This document shows positions 26,399 through 35,390 of a stretch of 64,000 bases of DNA, in pieces. Origin of the DNA: Microbulbifer sp. Q7. Lineage in GTDB: Bacteria > Pseudomonadota > Gammaproteobacteria > Pseudomonadales > Cellvibrionaceae. A model generated the notes under the pieces. That model ran no database searches and had not been told where the DNA came from. It saw nothing but the letters and a program-made list of their open reading frames with translations. Location of the stretch: the NCBI RefSeq assembly GCF_001639145.1, contig NZ_LROY01000002.1, forward strand, positions 2,016,501 to 2,080,500, in the 5' to 3' direction. How positions within the stretch are numbered: position 1 is the stretch's first letter; every line of letters starts with the position of its first letter. A program made the translations under genes and the position numbers.

Positions 26399-27172
26399 TT
26401 ACTCTGCCTTTTCAATCTGCAGCCAGTCAAACCCTTCCTGCTGACAGGCGAAAATACAGTTGGCCGCGCGCTCGGCGGCATCCGCAAGGGCGGCTCGCGC
26501 CAGCTCCAGGCTATTATTTTTTTCACTGATATGTGCGACAACCAGGTGCTGCAGATGATCGCTGCCCACCCGCTGCAGGAATCCCGCGGCCTGTTGATTG
26601 CTCAGGTGACCATAGGCACCGCCCACCCGCCGTTTCAGCGAGGGCGGGTAAGGTCCCTGCGCCAGCATCTGTGGGTCGTGATTCGCTTCCAGTACCAGTG
26701 CGTCGCAGTCGCCATAGTGGGCTTCCACATGGGGCGTAATGGTCCCCAGGTCTGTCAGCAGGCCCAGGCTGCTGCCGCGGCTGCGGAAGACGAATTGTGC
26801 CGCTTCACGCGCATCGTGTGGCACCGCCACCGGTGTCACCTGTATGTCACCCACCACGAACGGCTGATGACCTTCGATCAGATGGACCGCCGGCAACGCA
26901 CCAATGTCACGCGCACGCAAGGTGCCCGGGGTCAGATAGACCGGGATCCGGTGCTTGCGCGCAAAAGGACCCACACCGCCCATATGGTCGCTGTGTTCGT
27001 GGGTGACGAGAATGGCAGTGAGGTCTGCCGGAGAGACACCGAGCCGCGCCAGGCGCCGCTCGGTTTCCTTGATGGTAAATCCGCAGTCCACCAGCAGGCA
27101 GTGGTCGCCGGAGGCGACCAGAGTGCCATTGCCCTTACTGCCACTACCCAGGGAGGCAAATCTGATCGCCAT
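26399..27172 (-). CDS. MBL-fold metallo-hydrolase (YycJ/WalJ-like)
   Basis: A 257-residue metallo-beta-lactamase-fold enzyme of the YycJ/VicX group. The SLGSGSKGN N-terminus is typical of this branch, and THEHSDHMGG is the metal-binding HxHxDH motif. Further ligands lie in LVLEANHD and LSNQQA. The Gram-positive homologues have been described as DNA 5' exonucleases; in Pseudomonas the gene likewise follows dapA and bamC. It lies 14 bp after bamC, so it is probably the third gene of that operon. Confidence 0.9.
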   Translation of the reverse strand: MAIRFASLGSGSKGNGTLVASGDHCLLVDCGFTIKETERRLARLGVSPADLTAILVTHEHSDHMGGVGPFARKHRIPVYLTPGTLRARDIGALPAVHLIEGHQPFVVGDIQVTPVAVPHDAREAAQFVFRSRGSSLGLLTDLGTITPHVEAHYGDCDALVLEANHDPQMLAQGPYPPSLKRRVGGAYGHLSNQQAAGFLQRVGSDHLQHLVVAHISEKNNSLELARAALADAAERAANCIFACQQEGFDWLQIEKAE

Positions 27173-27186
27173 GACTGCGCCCGAGG

Positions 27187-28362
27187 TCAGATCAGGTTCT
27201 GGCGAATGGCCATCAACAGTTCAGAGGTTTTGGCCCGCGACAGCGGCTGGCCGCGGGTACTGCGAATTCGCACTTCAATCGCATCGTCCACGCCGCGCAG
27301 TACCACCAGGTAACCGGGGATATTGCTGTCGGCAGCACCGCCCAACCCCTGCATACCCGCAAACAGCGCAGGCTGAACAGAAGACGTCATATCGATATTC
27401 GCCAGCACCTGCTGCAGGCTGTAGGCCTCTGCGGATTTGGCCAGCTTGTCTTCTTTGCTGCCAGAGCCCCAGCGGGAGAACCAGCCCTCATCATCCTCCG
27501 ACAGCTCGCGCTCCGAATCGTAGGTCACATAGAAAATACCGATATCCGAATCTTCTTTGTGCAGGCGATAGGCTCCGGTGTTGAGCGCATGGCTCACGGT
27601 GGCCCAGGCGCGGTTCATTGCCAGGCCCAGAGCGATGTAGGGCTCCTTACCCGCAGGCTCCATCACCTGCACCTTGACCTTGCCACCGCCAATGGCCTGC
27701 GCCACCAGGGAGGCCGCAGCGCCGGTCGCATCGGCGGCGAGGGCGCTGGACATCTCGTCGATCATCCACCCTTCCCGCTCCGGGCTGGAGGATTGGGCGG
27801 GCCAGTTCACCGCTCCGCCCGCCGGTGTTTCCAGTGGCGCAGACAGGTGGCGTACATGAATCTCGGTGGTATCCGGCTGCACGCCGGACTCCACCTGCAG
27901 GCGGTATTTATCTTTGGTGTCCGGGTTATCGCCAAACGTGAGCCAGGTGGTTTCCATCGTGCCAGCGCCGGCATCCGACATGGCCAGCTGCAAACCCGTG
28001 GTGCGCAGGAAGTAATGCAGCTGCGGCCACACCTCATCCGGCGGCTGGTTCACCAGGACCCAGCGGCGGCTACCCAGCTTCTGGATTTTCACCCGGTCGA
28101 GGCCCACATTGACCGACAGCGCCTGCGGGCGCGGCACGACAAAATCACCGCGCTCCACCTCGCCGCTGATCTGCGGTATTTCATAAAGTTCTTCCTGATT
28201 CTTGGAAGAAACACCTTCGGGCATCTGCAGTGGCGGCAGGCTGTCCGCCAGCTGGTAGTCGTCACCGCGGTCGCGGAAATAACCGTCCTTGCCAAAGATG
28301 CCACAGCCACTCAGGGTGGTAACCGCAGCGCACAGCAGGGCTCCGGCGGTAAGTTTTGTCAT
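27187..28362 (-). CDS. bamC: Outer membrane assembly lipoprotein BamC
   Basis: A 391-residue lipoprotein of the BAM complex. The signal peptide ends at the lipobox LSGCGIFG (Cys at about residue 20). An unstructured N-terminal region that binds BamD follows (DDYQLADSLPPLQMPEG), then two helix-grip domains at about 100-210 and 260-390 (VQPALFAGMQGLGG, VVLRGVDDAIEVRI). Placement between dapA and the MBL hydrolase matches other gammaproteobacteria. Confidence 0.92.
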   Translation of the reverse strand: MTKLTAGALLCAAVTTLSGCGIFGKDGYFRDRGDDYQLADSLPPLQMPEGVSSKNQEELYEIPQISGEVERGDFVVPRPQALSVNVGLDRVKIQKLGSRRWVLVNQPPDEVWPQLHYFLRTTGLQLAMSDAGAGTMETTWLTFGDNPDTKDKYRLQVESGVQPDTTEIHVRHLSAPLETPAGGAVNWPAQSSSPEREGWMIDEMSSALAADATGAAASLVAQAIGGGKVKVQVMEPAGKEPYIALGLAMNRAWATVSHALNTGAYRLHKEDSDIGIFYVTYDSERELSEDDEGWFSRWGSGSKEDKLAKSAEAYSLQQVLANIDMTSSVQPALFAGMQGLGGAADSNIPGYLVVLRGVDDAIEVRIRSTRGQPLSRAKTSELLMAIRQNLI

Positions 28363-28475
28363 TATTGGTACCTTGTCGAATCAGTCCTGGTCGCAATTAT
28401 CCGGTCGCGGCTTCAGGCAACGCCGGGGTGGCTTCCGCGGAAATACCCACAGAAGCCGACAGAATCTATCAGCTG

Positions 28476-29351
28476 TCAGAGCACGCCCGCACTGCGCAGG
28501 GCGTCGCGCACTACCGCATGAAACTCCGGTGACAGGCTGGTGAGCGGCAGACGAATACCGTCTTCGATGCGACCCATTTCTTTCAGTGCCCACTTCACCG
28601 GTATGGGGTTGGACTCCACAAACAGCGTTTTGTGCAATATTTCGATGCGCTGATTGATGGCGCGGGCCGTATCCGCATCGCCGGCCAGTGCAGCCTCACA
28701 CATCTGGGCCACCGCCGCCGGGGCGACATTCGCGGTGACGCTGATATTCCCGTGGCCGCCGAGGAGCATCAACTCCACTGCCGTGGCGTCGTCGCCGGAG
28801 TAGAGGGCGAAGTCTTCCGGCACCCGCTCAATCACCTGACGCGCGCGCTCCAGGTCCCCGGTCGCTTCCTTGATCCCGACGATGTTACTCACCTCGGACA
28901 ACCGCTGCACGGTTTCCGGCAGCATGTCCACCGCGGTACGCCCGGGCACATTGTAGAGGATCTGCGGGATATCGACGGTCTTGGCCACCGTTTTGAAGTG
29001 CTGGTACAGCCCTTCCTGGGTAGGCTTGTTGTAATAGGGAGTCACCAGCAGACAGGCATCGGCCCCACACTTGGCCGCCGTGGCGGTGAGCTCGATCGCC
29101 TCGGTGGTGGAATTGGCACCGGTGCCGGCAATCACCGGAATGCGCCCGGCCACCTGGTCGACCACGCGGCGGATCACTTCAAGGTGCTCATGCACGTCGA
29201 GGGTCGCCGACTCACCGGTGGTACCCACGGCCACCAGCGCACGGGTGCCCTGCTCGATGTGCCACTCCACCAGCTCATGCAGCTTGTCCCAATCGAGACT
29301 GCCATCTGCATACATCGGTGTGGCGAGTGCCACCATACTGCCGGAAATCAT
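28476..29351 (-). CDS. dapA: 4-hydroxy-tetrahydrodipicolinate synthase
   Basis: A 292-residue DapA, condensing pyruvate with aspartate semialdehyde in lysine/diaminopimelate synthesis. The family segments [45 protein letters not shown] (Tyr of the triad) and [11 protein letters not shown] with the Schiff-base Lys are intact. The ATG at 29351 follows an AGGAG Shine-Dalgarno by 5 nt; the longer frame to 29396 lacks one. It is the first gene of dapA-bamC-MBL. Confidence 0.97.
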   Translation of the reverse strand: MISGSMVALATPMYADGSLDWDKLHELVEWHIEQGTRALVAVGTTGESATLDVHEHLEVIRRVVDQVAGRIPVIAGTGANSTTEAIELTATAAKCGADACLLVTPYYNKPTQEGLYQHFKTVAKTVDIPQILYNVPGRTAVDMLPETVQRLSEVSNIVGIKEATGDLERARQVIERVPEDFALYSGDDATAVELMLLGGHGNISVTANVAPAAVAQMCEAALAGDADTARAINQRIEILHKTLFVESNPIPVKWALKEMGRIEDGIRLPLTSLSPEFHAVVRDALRSAGVL

Positions 29352-29488
29352 TGCAACTCCTTCTCCAGCCGGGCTGGTGCCGGCCTGTGCCGCCAAAAAA
29401 TGAATGCGGTATGTTACTGAGCGTGCCAGTTGGATGCCAGCGCAAAAAAGTCATCCGACCGGAGCGCGCCCAACGGGCTATTTATTGA

Positions 29489-30457
29489 TCAACGCGAAGC
29501 GAGGGGCTTGCGCTTTTTACGCCGCCGCTTGCGCGCCGGGTAGAAGGGTTCTTCCCCCTCCGGGCGGGTCTTGAAGCGGCGGTGCACCCACATATATTGG
29601 GACGGGTTCTCGCGCATACGCGCCTCGACAAACTGATTCACCAGTACCGCGTCTTTCTGTTCGTCTCCGGAGGGAATTTCCGCGAGCGGCGGAAACACCT
29701 TCACGTGGTACAGGCCTTTCTCTTCGAGGCGGGTGACCGTGTAGGGCACCACCTGTGCACGGCCCACCCGCGCAAAGCGCGAGGTGCCGGTGACGGTGGC
29801 GGCCGGCACGCCAAACAGAGGGGCAAATACGCCCTGCTTGATGCCGTAATCCTGATCGGGGGCGTACCACACCGCGCGCCCATTTTGCAGCGCGCGCAGC
29901 ATTCCCCGCACATCCTTGCGCTGCAACACATTGGAATTCTCCCCGTGCCGCTCACGCCCCTTGCGCTGCATGTAGTCGTACACCGGGTTTTTGTGCGGCC
30001 GGTACATACCATCCACCGGGTGACTCATCGACATAAAGGCGGCACCAATCTCCAGGGTGGTGAAGTGCATCGCCATCATCACCACACCCTGGCCGCGCTC
30101 GTAGGGCGCCTGCAGGTACTCCAGTCCCTCGATGGTAAAGCGCTTGCGCAGCCAGTGGCTGGAACGGAACCACGCCATGCCGGCTTCCATCAGGGCGATA
30201 CCGTGGGAGGCAAAATTGCGACGCAACAGTTGCTCGCGCTTGCGCGGGGGAAGCTCGGGGAAACACAGCGCCAGATTGCGCTCGGCGATGAACCGGCGGC
30301 TTTTGGCGAACCGCAGCATCACTTTACCCAGCCCCCGGCCCAGAGCCATTTGCCAGCGGTAGGGCAGCTGCGCCACCAGGTACCAGAGCCCGAACAGCGA
30401 CCAGGTCAGCCAGTAACGCGGATGTAACAGGGCGACACGAAAATGCGGTTTTTCCAT
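29489..30457 (-). CDS. Lipid A biosynthesis (late) acyltransferase, LpxL/HtrB-like
   Basis: A 322-residue inner-membrane acyltransferase adding a secondary acyl chain to lipid A. The N-terminal HPRYWLTWSLFGLWYLVAQLP is the usual anchor with the family's HPRYW-type start. The catalytic HX4E motif is HFTTLE, with PVDGMYRPHKNP and WYAPDQDYG downstream. The C-terminus is strongly basic (RKRRRKKRK). The start at 30457 is used because similarity begins there; the extra 28 upstream codons look non-coding. LpxL versus LpxM/P type cannot be settled. Confidence 0.9.
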   Translation of the reverse strand: MEKPHFRVALLHPRYWLTWSLFGLWYLVAQLPYRWQMALGRGLGKVMLRFAKSRRFIAERNLALCFPELPPRKREQLLRRNFASHGIALMEAGMAWFRSSHWLRKRFTIEGLEYLQAPYERGQGVVMMAMHFTTLEIGAAFMSMSHPVDGMYRPHKNPVYDYMQRKGRERHGENSNVLQRKDVRGMLRALQNGRAVWYAPDQDYGIKQGVFAPLFGVPAATVTGTSRFARVGRAQVVPYTVTRLEEKGLYHVKVFPPLAEIPSGDEQKDAVLVNQFVEARMRENPSQYMWVHRRFKTRPEGEEPFYPARKRRRKKRKPLASR

Positions 30458-30634
30458 AGATAGCGGACAGCGGCGAAAAGGGAATGGACAACCGGACGCC
30501 GGGGCGACCGGAAGAAAACGGCGCATTATAGCCGCGCCCATCCTCCAGAGGGTACTACCGTGATCACGGATTCAACCGGCGACCGTACAGTCTCCGCGAC
30601 CGCCGCATGCCCGGACCGCCGTCAGCGCCGCAAC

Positions 30635-30865
30635 TCAATGTCGCAACAGGGCGTCCAGCTCGTCCACGACCTCACACCAATCGGAGTCTTCCACGATCGC
30701 GTCGTGCAGGAATTTGCGCTGGCTGTCACTCCAGAACTCCGCCCTGGCCAGTTTCTCTTCCCCAGCGAGATGGTGCCGGCCCAGGAAGTCTTCGATCGCG
30801 GCGTCATCAGAGCCCAGGCCAAGCTGGGCAAACAGGTCGTTCAGGGTGTGGTGACCGGTTTCCAT
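30635..30865 (-). CDS. DUF2789 family protein
   Basis: A 76-residue acidic cytoplasmic protein. METGHHTLNDLFAQLGL and the FWSDSQRKFLHDAI(V)EDSDWCEVVDELD pattern match DUF2789, a small helical family common in Pseudomonas relatives and of unknown function. It stands alone between the acyltransferase and aldo/keto reductase genes. Confidence 0.85.
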   Translation of the reverse strand: METGHHTLNDLFAQLGLGSDDAAIEDFLGRHHLAGEEKLARAEFWSDSQRKFLHDAIVEDSDWCEVVDELDALLRH

Positions 30866-31024
30866 GCAACCTCCCGTTCTTACGTTGCCTCATCCGGCCC
30901 CCCTGGGCGCGGAATCCTACCTGTGAGTATAGCTACCCGTGATTTTAGGTACCGCCGCAGGATAGGCGGGTCTCGCTCGCCAAGGGGCCGACTACCACAG
31001 GACTGCCGTCACCGACGGCCGATT

Positions 31025-32068
31025 TCAAGGGGCCGGGCTGGGATTCTGCTGGTGAATGGCATCAATCGCCTCCAGTTGCTCGGCGCTCAACACCAGTTCC
31101 GCACTGGCAATATTGCTCTGCAACTGATCCTGTGTGGTGGCACCGATAATGTTGGATGTGACGAAGGGTTGCTGGGTGACGAAGGCCAGCGCCATCTGCG
31201 CCGGGTCCAGGCCAAATTCGCGCGCCAGATGCACATACTGCTCCGTCGCCGAGATCGCGCGCTCACCGGTGTAGCGCTGGAAGCGCTCGAACAGGGTGAG
31301 GCGAGCGCCCTCCGGCCGGGCACCGTGCAGGTATTTGCCGCTCAGGGTGCCAAACCCCAGCGGGGAGTAGGCAAGCAATCCGCATTGCTCGCGAATCGCC
31401 ATTTCCGCCAGCCCTACTTCGAAGGTGCGGTTCAGCAGGCTGTAGGGGTTCTGGATCGACGCCACGCGCGGCTTGTTACCGTGGGCCGCAAGACGCAGGT
31501 AGCGATGCATGCCCCAGGGAGTCTCGTTGGAAAGGCCGATGTGGCGCACCTTGCCCGCATCCACCAGCTCTTGCAGGGCGGACAGGGTTTCACTGATGTC
31601 CACGCCGTCATCGTCGCCGTGCTGGTAGCTCAGCTTGCCAAAGAAGTTGGCCTGCCGCTCGGGCCAGTGTACCTGATACAGGTCGATGTAATCGGTTTTC
31701 AGGCGCGTCAGCGAGTCGTCACAAGCTTGCAGGATCTGTGCACGATTGAGACGTGGGCCGCCGCGAACATGCCCCACCCCGGAGTTGGCGGCGCCGCGTC
31801 CGGTGACCTTGCTCGCCAGAATGACGTCCGCGCGCTTGCCGCGCTGCTGCAGCCAGTTACCGATAATCTCCTCGGTGCGACCATAGGTTTCGGGCCTCGG
31901 CGGCACCGGATACATTTCCGCACAGTCAATAAAATTGACGCCCTGTGCTACCGCATAGTCCAGCTGCTCGAACGCCTGCTGCTCGGTATTCTGCTCGCCA
32001 AAGGTCATGGTGCCCAGGCAGATTTTACTCACTTGAATATCGGTTTTCCCGAGCTGACGCTGTTCCAT
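31025..32068 (-). CDS. Aldo/keto reductase, Tas-like
   Basis: A 347-residue NADPH-dependent aldo/keto reductase of the Tas (YgdS) branch. The TIM-barrel start QLGKTDIQVSKICLGTMTFG, FIDCAEMYPVPPRPETYG with catalytic Asp and Tyr, LASKVTGRG with the catalytic Lys, and VHWPERQ match Tas. The C-terminal IGATTQDQLQSNI segment binds the cofactor phosphate. Physiological substrate unknown. Confidence 0.92.
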   Translation of the reverse strand: MEQRQLGKTDIQVSKICLGTMTFGEQNTEQQAFEQLDYAVAQGVNFIDCAEMYPVPPRPETYGRTEEIIGNWLQQRGKRADVILASKVTGRGAANSGVGHVRGGPRLNRAQILQACDDSLTRLKTDYIDLYQVHWPERQANFFGKLSYQHGDDDGVDISETLSALQELVDAGKVRHIGLSNETPWGMHRYLRLAAHGNKPRVASIQNPYSLLNRTFEVGLAEMAIREQCGLLAYSPLGFGTLSGKYLHGARPEGARLTLFERFQRYTGERAISATEQYVHLAREFGLDPAQMALAFVTQQPFVTSNIIGATTQDQLQSNIASAELVLSAEQLEAIDAIHQQNPSPAP

Positions 32069-32141
32069 GGCGCTCTCCTGTTGGTGTTCGGTGACAATTT
32101 AGGTTGAGTAATCGTCGCGGTGAAAACGCCGCAGCCTACAA

Positions 32142-32171
32142 CAAAAAACGCCGGCGAGTGAGGCCGGCGTT
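32142..32171 (-). terminator. Rho-independent terminator of fabV
   Basis: Stem ACGCCGGC (32148-32155) with GCCGGCGT (32163-32170) and a 7-nt loop. Read on the minus strand it is followed by a T run complementary to 32143-32148, 27 bp after the fabV stop. Confidence 0.88.
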
Positions 32172-32197
32172 TTCAGGGCAGCGTCGATGCAAGCGGC

Positions 32198-33376
32198 TTA
32201 CTTGAAGTCGGCTTCCACCAGCGGGCTGGTGTCAGCCTCGTAGTCGACACCCTTTACGCCAAAGCCAAACAGCTTGAGGAAGTCGTCGCTGTAGCCTTTG
32301 TAATCGGTCAGCTCGAACAGGTTTTCCTCGGTCACTTCCGGCCACAGCTTTTCAATCTTGGCCTGGGTTTCCGGGTGCAGTTCCTTCTCGTCCATACGGA
32401 AGCGGTTGGTGTCGTCCAGGCGCGGGCTATCGGTGTACAGCCCTTCGGTGTAGAGGCGGTACAGCTGCTCGATACAGCCTTCGTGGGTCCCCTCTTCCTT
32501 CATCACCTTGTAGACAATGGAGATATACAGCGGCATCACCGGGATGGCCGAGCTGGACTGGGTAACCAGGGCTTTCAGCACGGCGACGTTGGCGCTGGCA
32601 CTGCCGCTGTCGCTGATGGCCTTGGCCGCGCGATCCAGGTCTTCTTTCGCTTTACCGATAGTGGCGTGGCCGTAGATCGGCCAGGTGAGTTTTTCGCCGA
32701 TGTAGGTGTAGGCCACGGTTTTGCAGTCGTCCGCCAGCACACCGGCCTCGCCCAGTGCCTTCATCCACAGTTCCCAGTCTTCGCCACCCATCACCTTGAC
32801 GGTGGCGGCGATTTCTTCCTCGTTCGCCGGGTCGACACTGATATCGGAAATTTCCAGCTTGTCGGTGTTGAGGTTCTTGGCGGTATAGGACTTGCCAATA
32901 GGCTTCAGCACGGAGCTGTACAGCTCGCCGGTTTCCGGGTCGGTGCGACGGGGAGAGGCAAGGCTGTAGATAACCAGGTCGACCTTGCCGAGATCCTGCT
33001 TGATCAGGTCAATGGCCTGAGCCTTGATCTCATTGGAGAAGGCATCGCCGTTGATGCTTTTCGCGTACAGGCCGGCTTTGTGCGCTTCTTTCTCAAACGC
33101 CGCGGAATTGTAGTAACCAGCAGAGGCGGTGCGCTTTTCCGTGGGCGGCTTCTCGAAGAAGACACCCAGTGTGTTAGCACCACAACCAAACGCAGCGGTG
33201 ATACGGGAGGCGAGGCCATAACCGGTGGAGGCGCCGACCACGAGGACGTTTTTCGGGCCGTCGCCAATGGCTGGCTGGGACTTGATGTATTCGATCTGTT
33301 CGCGCACGTTGGCGGCACAGCCCTGCGGGTGGGCGTTGGTGCAGATGAATCCGCGTACTTTCGGCTTGATGATCAT
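32198..33376 (-). CDS. fabV: Trans-2-enoyl-ACP/CoA reductase FabV
   Basis: A 392-residue FabV, the triclosan-resistant NADH-dependent enoyl reductase of fatty-acid elongation (family about 400). [17 protein letters not shown] is the canonical N-terminus. The cofactor-binding [16 protein letters not shown], the [10 protein letters not shown] segment, and the catalytic Tyr-X8-Lys in [19 protein letters not shown] are present. The ATG at 33376 is chosen on this N-terminus; the 50 upstream in-frame codons come from a palindromic repeat (33411-33550). Confidence 0.95.
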   Translation of the reverse strand: MIIKPKVRGFICTNAHPQGCAANVREQIEYIKSQPAIGDGPKNVLVVGASTGYGLASRITAAFGCGANTLGVFFEKPPTEKRTASAGYYNSAAFEKEAHKAGLYAKSINGDAFSNEIKAQAIDLIKQDLGKVDLVIYSLASPRRTDPETGELYSSVLKPIGKSYTAKNLNTDKLEISDISVDPANEEEIAATVKVMGGEDWELWMKALGEAGVLADDCKTVAYTYIGEKLTWPIYGHATIGKAKEDLDRAAKAISDSGSASANVAVLKALVTQSSSAIPVMPLYISIVYKVMKEEGTHEGCIEQLYRLYTEGLYTDSPRLDDTNRFRMDEKELHPETQAKIEKLWPEVTEENLFELTDYKGYSDDFLKLFGFGVKGVDYEADTSPLVEADFK

Positions 33377-33410
33377 GCCGGGCTCTCTCCGTTGGTGATT
33401 CCGAATTGAT

Positions 33411-33550
33411 GGGGCCGCTGAAAACCGTAGCGAGCGGGGGGCTGTTGGTGGCCACCGGAGCAGAGCAACCGGAGCGTACTTCAGTACGTGAGGATTGCGA
33501 GCACCGCTGGACGCCGCCAGGCGCACGCGCAGTAGGTTTTCAGAGGTCCC
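33411..33550. repeat. 140-bp long imperfect palindrome upstream of fabV
   Basis: Terminal 16-bp inverted repeats at 33411-33426 and 33535-33550 match at 14 of 16 positions (common part CTGAAAACC). The apex is CGTACT-TC-AGTACG at 33475-33488, exactly central. The intervening arms also pair imperfectly, so the whole unit can fold into one long hairpin. Both strands read as short open frames, which I consider non-coding. It resembles dispersed intergenic palindromes of the ERIC/MITE kind; no transposase is present. Confidence 0.78.
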
Positions 33551-33813
33551 AGGGCCGACTGGCCGGCCATAAAGGCGCCCATTCTAATGGCGTTTACGGG
33601 CAACGCCCAGAGTGACAGGTCACGGTTGGGGAGTTTGGTGGCCAGAACTTCGGGGGTGGCGGCCAGTTTAGCCAAAGAGGCCGCTTTTCTTACGCCCTCT
33701 TCCTGTGCGCAACGCACATTTTTTGAACACATTTGACTAAGACAAGCATGCGGAGTCACTTATTTCCCCCGACCGAGACGCCCGCACCGCGCCGTATAAG
33801 GCCCGCAATGCAT

Positions 33814-33829
33814 TGGCACACTAAATGCA
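33814..33829 (+). promoter_or_regulatory. Candidate sigma-54 promoter upstream of thioesterase
   Basis: TGGCAC then ATGCA with GG (33815-33816) and GC (33827-33828) exactly 10 nt apart, 74 bp before the thioesterase ATG. A perfect palindrome TGTGCG-CAA-CGCACA lies about 97 bp further upstream at 33704-33718 and could be an activator site. Assignment is by motif only. Confidence 0.5.
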
Positions 33830-33902
33830 AAACCTCCTTTGGCAGCGCGATGGAACGCGGGGCCCTTTTATTTTTTAAGGAAAAGCAGCGAGGTAATTTC
33901 CG

Positions 33903-34316
33903 ATGAAGTACTACTCACGTCATTTCGTAAAACCCGGCGACCTGAATCCGGCCCAACGTCTGTTCGGCGGCCAGGCACTGGCGTGGATGGATGAGGAGGC
34001 GGCCATCTTCGCCGGGTGCCAGATGGGCACCGCCAATATCGTGACCAAGCTGATGTCCGAAATTGATTTTGTCAGCTCCGCGGTTTGCGGGGACGTTGTG
34101 GAATTCGGCTTCGAGGTGACGGACATTGGCCGCACCTCGCTCACCGTGCACTGCGAAATGCGCAACAAACAGACCCGTGAGCTGATTGTGCGGGTAGAGC
34201 GGATTGTGTTTGTCGCACTGGATGCCGAAGGCAAACCGACACCACACAAGAAGGCGGGAATGACCCTGGCAGAAGCAGCAAACTCGACCAGCGAGGCACG
34301 CAAGCTCGCCAGCTAA
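33903..34316 (+). CDS. Acyl-CoA thioesterase, hotdog (YciA-like)
   Basis: A 137-residue single-hotdog thioesterase. NPAQRLFGGQALAWMDEEAAI contains the family's N-x-x-x-x-x-FGG-x-x-x-x-W-x-D pattern with the catalytic Asp. IDFVSSAVCGDVVEF and IVRVERIVFVALD complete the fold. It hydrolyses acyl-CoAs in the cytoplasm. GAGG at 33890-33893 lies 9 nt before the ATG. It stands alone between fabV and a LysR gene, with a sigma-54-like promoter upstream. Confidence 0.9.
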   Translation: MKYYSRHFVKPGDLNPAQRLFGGQALAWMDEEAAIFAGCQMGTANIVTKLMSEIDFVSSAVCGDVVEFGFEVTDIGRTSLTVHCEMRNKQTRELIVRVERIVFVALDAEGKPTPHKKAGMTLAEAANSTSEARKLAS

Positions 34317-34375
34317 AATAGAGGCTGTGCCTAATAGGTAATCTTATGTGGCCAGTTGTGGATTACTCACCAACA

Positions 34376-35296
34376 TTAAAGAGACTCCATCAACTGGTCC
34401 AGCCATCCGTGCCTGCTGCCCCGCCACACTGCCAGTAAATCCCGCTGGCATTCATAGGGGCAGTCCACCACATCAATCCGCACAGCACCGATTTCATTGA
34501 TCAGGTCCAGGGGAAGGTAGGCCAACACCTGCGCCTCTCGCACCAGGTTACACAGCGCCCCGTAATCGTTCACCACCACGGACACCCTGCGCGGCAGCTT
34601 GTCTTCGCGCCAACCGTCACTGCCTATACCCTGCTCATCGCCGCCAAAAGGAGATATACGGGGAGCAGCAAAAGCGTATGCTCGTAATGTCTGCGTCGTT
34701 ACTGAAACCGGACGATGCATTGGATCCGCCTGTCCCACTACCAACGGGTGTGCGGACGACGCTGCTACGGCCATGGTGATGGTGCCGATATTACGCGAGC
34801 TGAACCCCGCACCGATCTGGCTGCTAACAGCATCCGTCACCAAAGCGCAATCCACCTCACCCCGGACGAGCATCTTGAGCGCCACCGATTCGTATGCGGA
34901 GGTCATAGACAAGCACGACTGCCCCAACTGCTCAGCCAGTTGTCGCTGCATACGCCCCGCCCACCGCAGCTGCAACATGGCGGGCGCAGCGACACGGCAC
35001 TCCGGTCCTTGAGCCACGCTGCCAAATTCCGCCCGCGTCGCCCTTGCCAAGGCCACAATCTCTGCCGCCCGTTGCTGCAGTCGCCGACCGCTGTCATTGA
35101 TCGAGATCTTTTTACCGACCCGGTCAAACAGACGACAATCCAGGCTCCGCTCCAGTCGGCTCAGAACCTTGCTCAGCCCCCCAGGGGTGGCATCTAGCCG
35201 GTCAGCGGCCCTTTGCAGATTCTGAGTGGCGGCAATAACGAGAAACTTCTCCAGGTCTTCTGTTTCCACAGCGCTTCTTTCACCTGCTATTTCCAT
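34376..35296 (-). CDS. LysR-family transcriptional regulator
   Basis: A 306-residue LysR-type regulator. The winged HTH at about residues 13-72 reads DLEKFLVIAATQNLQRAADRLDATPGGLSKVLSRLE; the effector-binding domain occupies the remainder. It lacks any metal or transport signature and the ligand is unknown. It is divergent from an NADP-dependent oxidoreductase with a 94-bp gap that contains a 16-bp perfect palindrome. The usual LysR logic makes it the likely regulator of that gene. Confidence 0.9.
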   Translation of the reverse strand: MEIAGERSAVETEDLEKFLVIAATQNLQRAADRLDATPGGLSKVLSRLERSLDCRLFDRVGKKISINDSGRRLQQRAAEIVALARATRAEFGSVAQGPECRVAAPAMLQLRWAGRMQRQLAEQLGQSCLSMTSAYESVALKMLVRGEVDCALVTDAVSSQIGAGFSSRNIGTITMAVAASSAHPLVVGQADPMHRPVSVTTQTLRAYAFAAPRISPFGGDEQGIGSDGWREDKLPRRVSVVVNDYGALCNLVREAQVLAYLPLDLINEIGAVRIDVVDCPYECQRDLLAVWRGSRHGWLDQLMESL

Positions 35297-35318
35297 TACG
35301 GAATTAATAAACTGCCAA

Positions 35319-35334
35319 AACGAATCGATTCGTT
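35319..35334. promoter_or_regulatory. 16-bp perfect palindrome, candidate LysR operator
   Basis: AACGAATCGATTCGTT is its own reverse complement and lies centrally between the divergent LysR and oxidoreductase genes. The spacing and position fit a LysR-type binding site. Confidence 0.6.
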
Positions 35335-35390
35335 ACTAATGTACGACTAGACTGTCGCCGTAACAAGCTCCAACCCCGAGAATCCATTTC

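Noticed and set aside
30560..32107. A 515-codon plus-strand frame
   Set aside because: Antisense to the DUF2789 and aldo/keto reductase genes, both of which are recognisable on the minus strand.
33481..33759. A 92-codon minus-strand frame and the 50-codon upstream extension of fabV
   Set aside because: Both read through the 140-bp palindromic repeat; open frames here are a by-product of the repeat.
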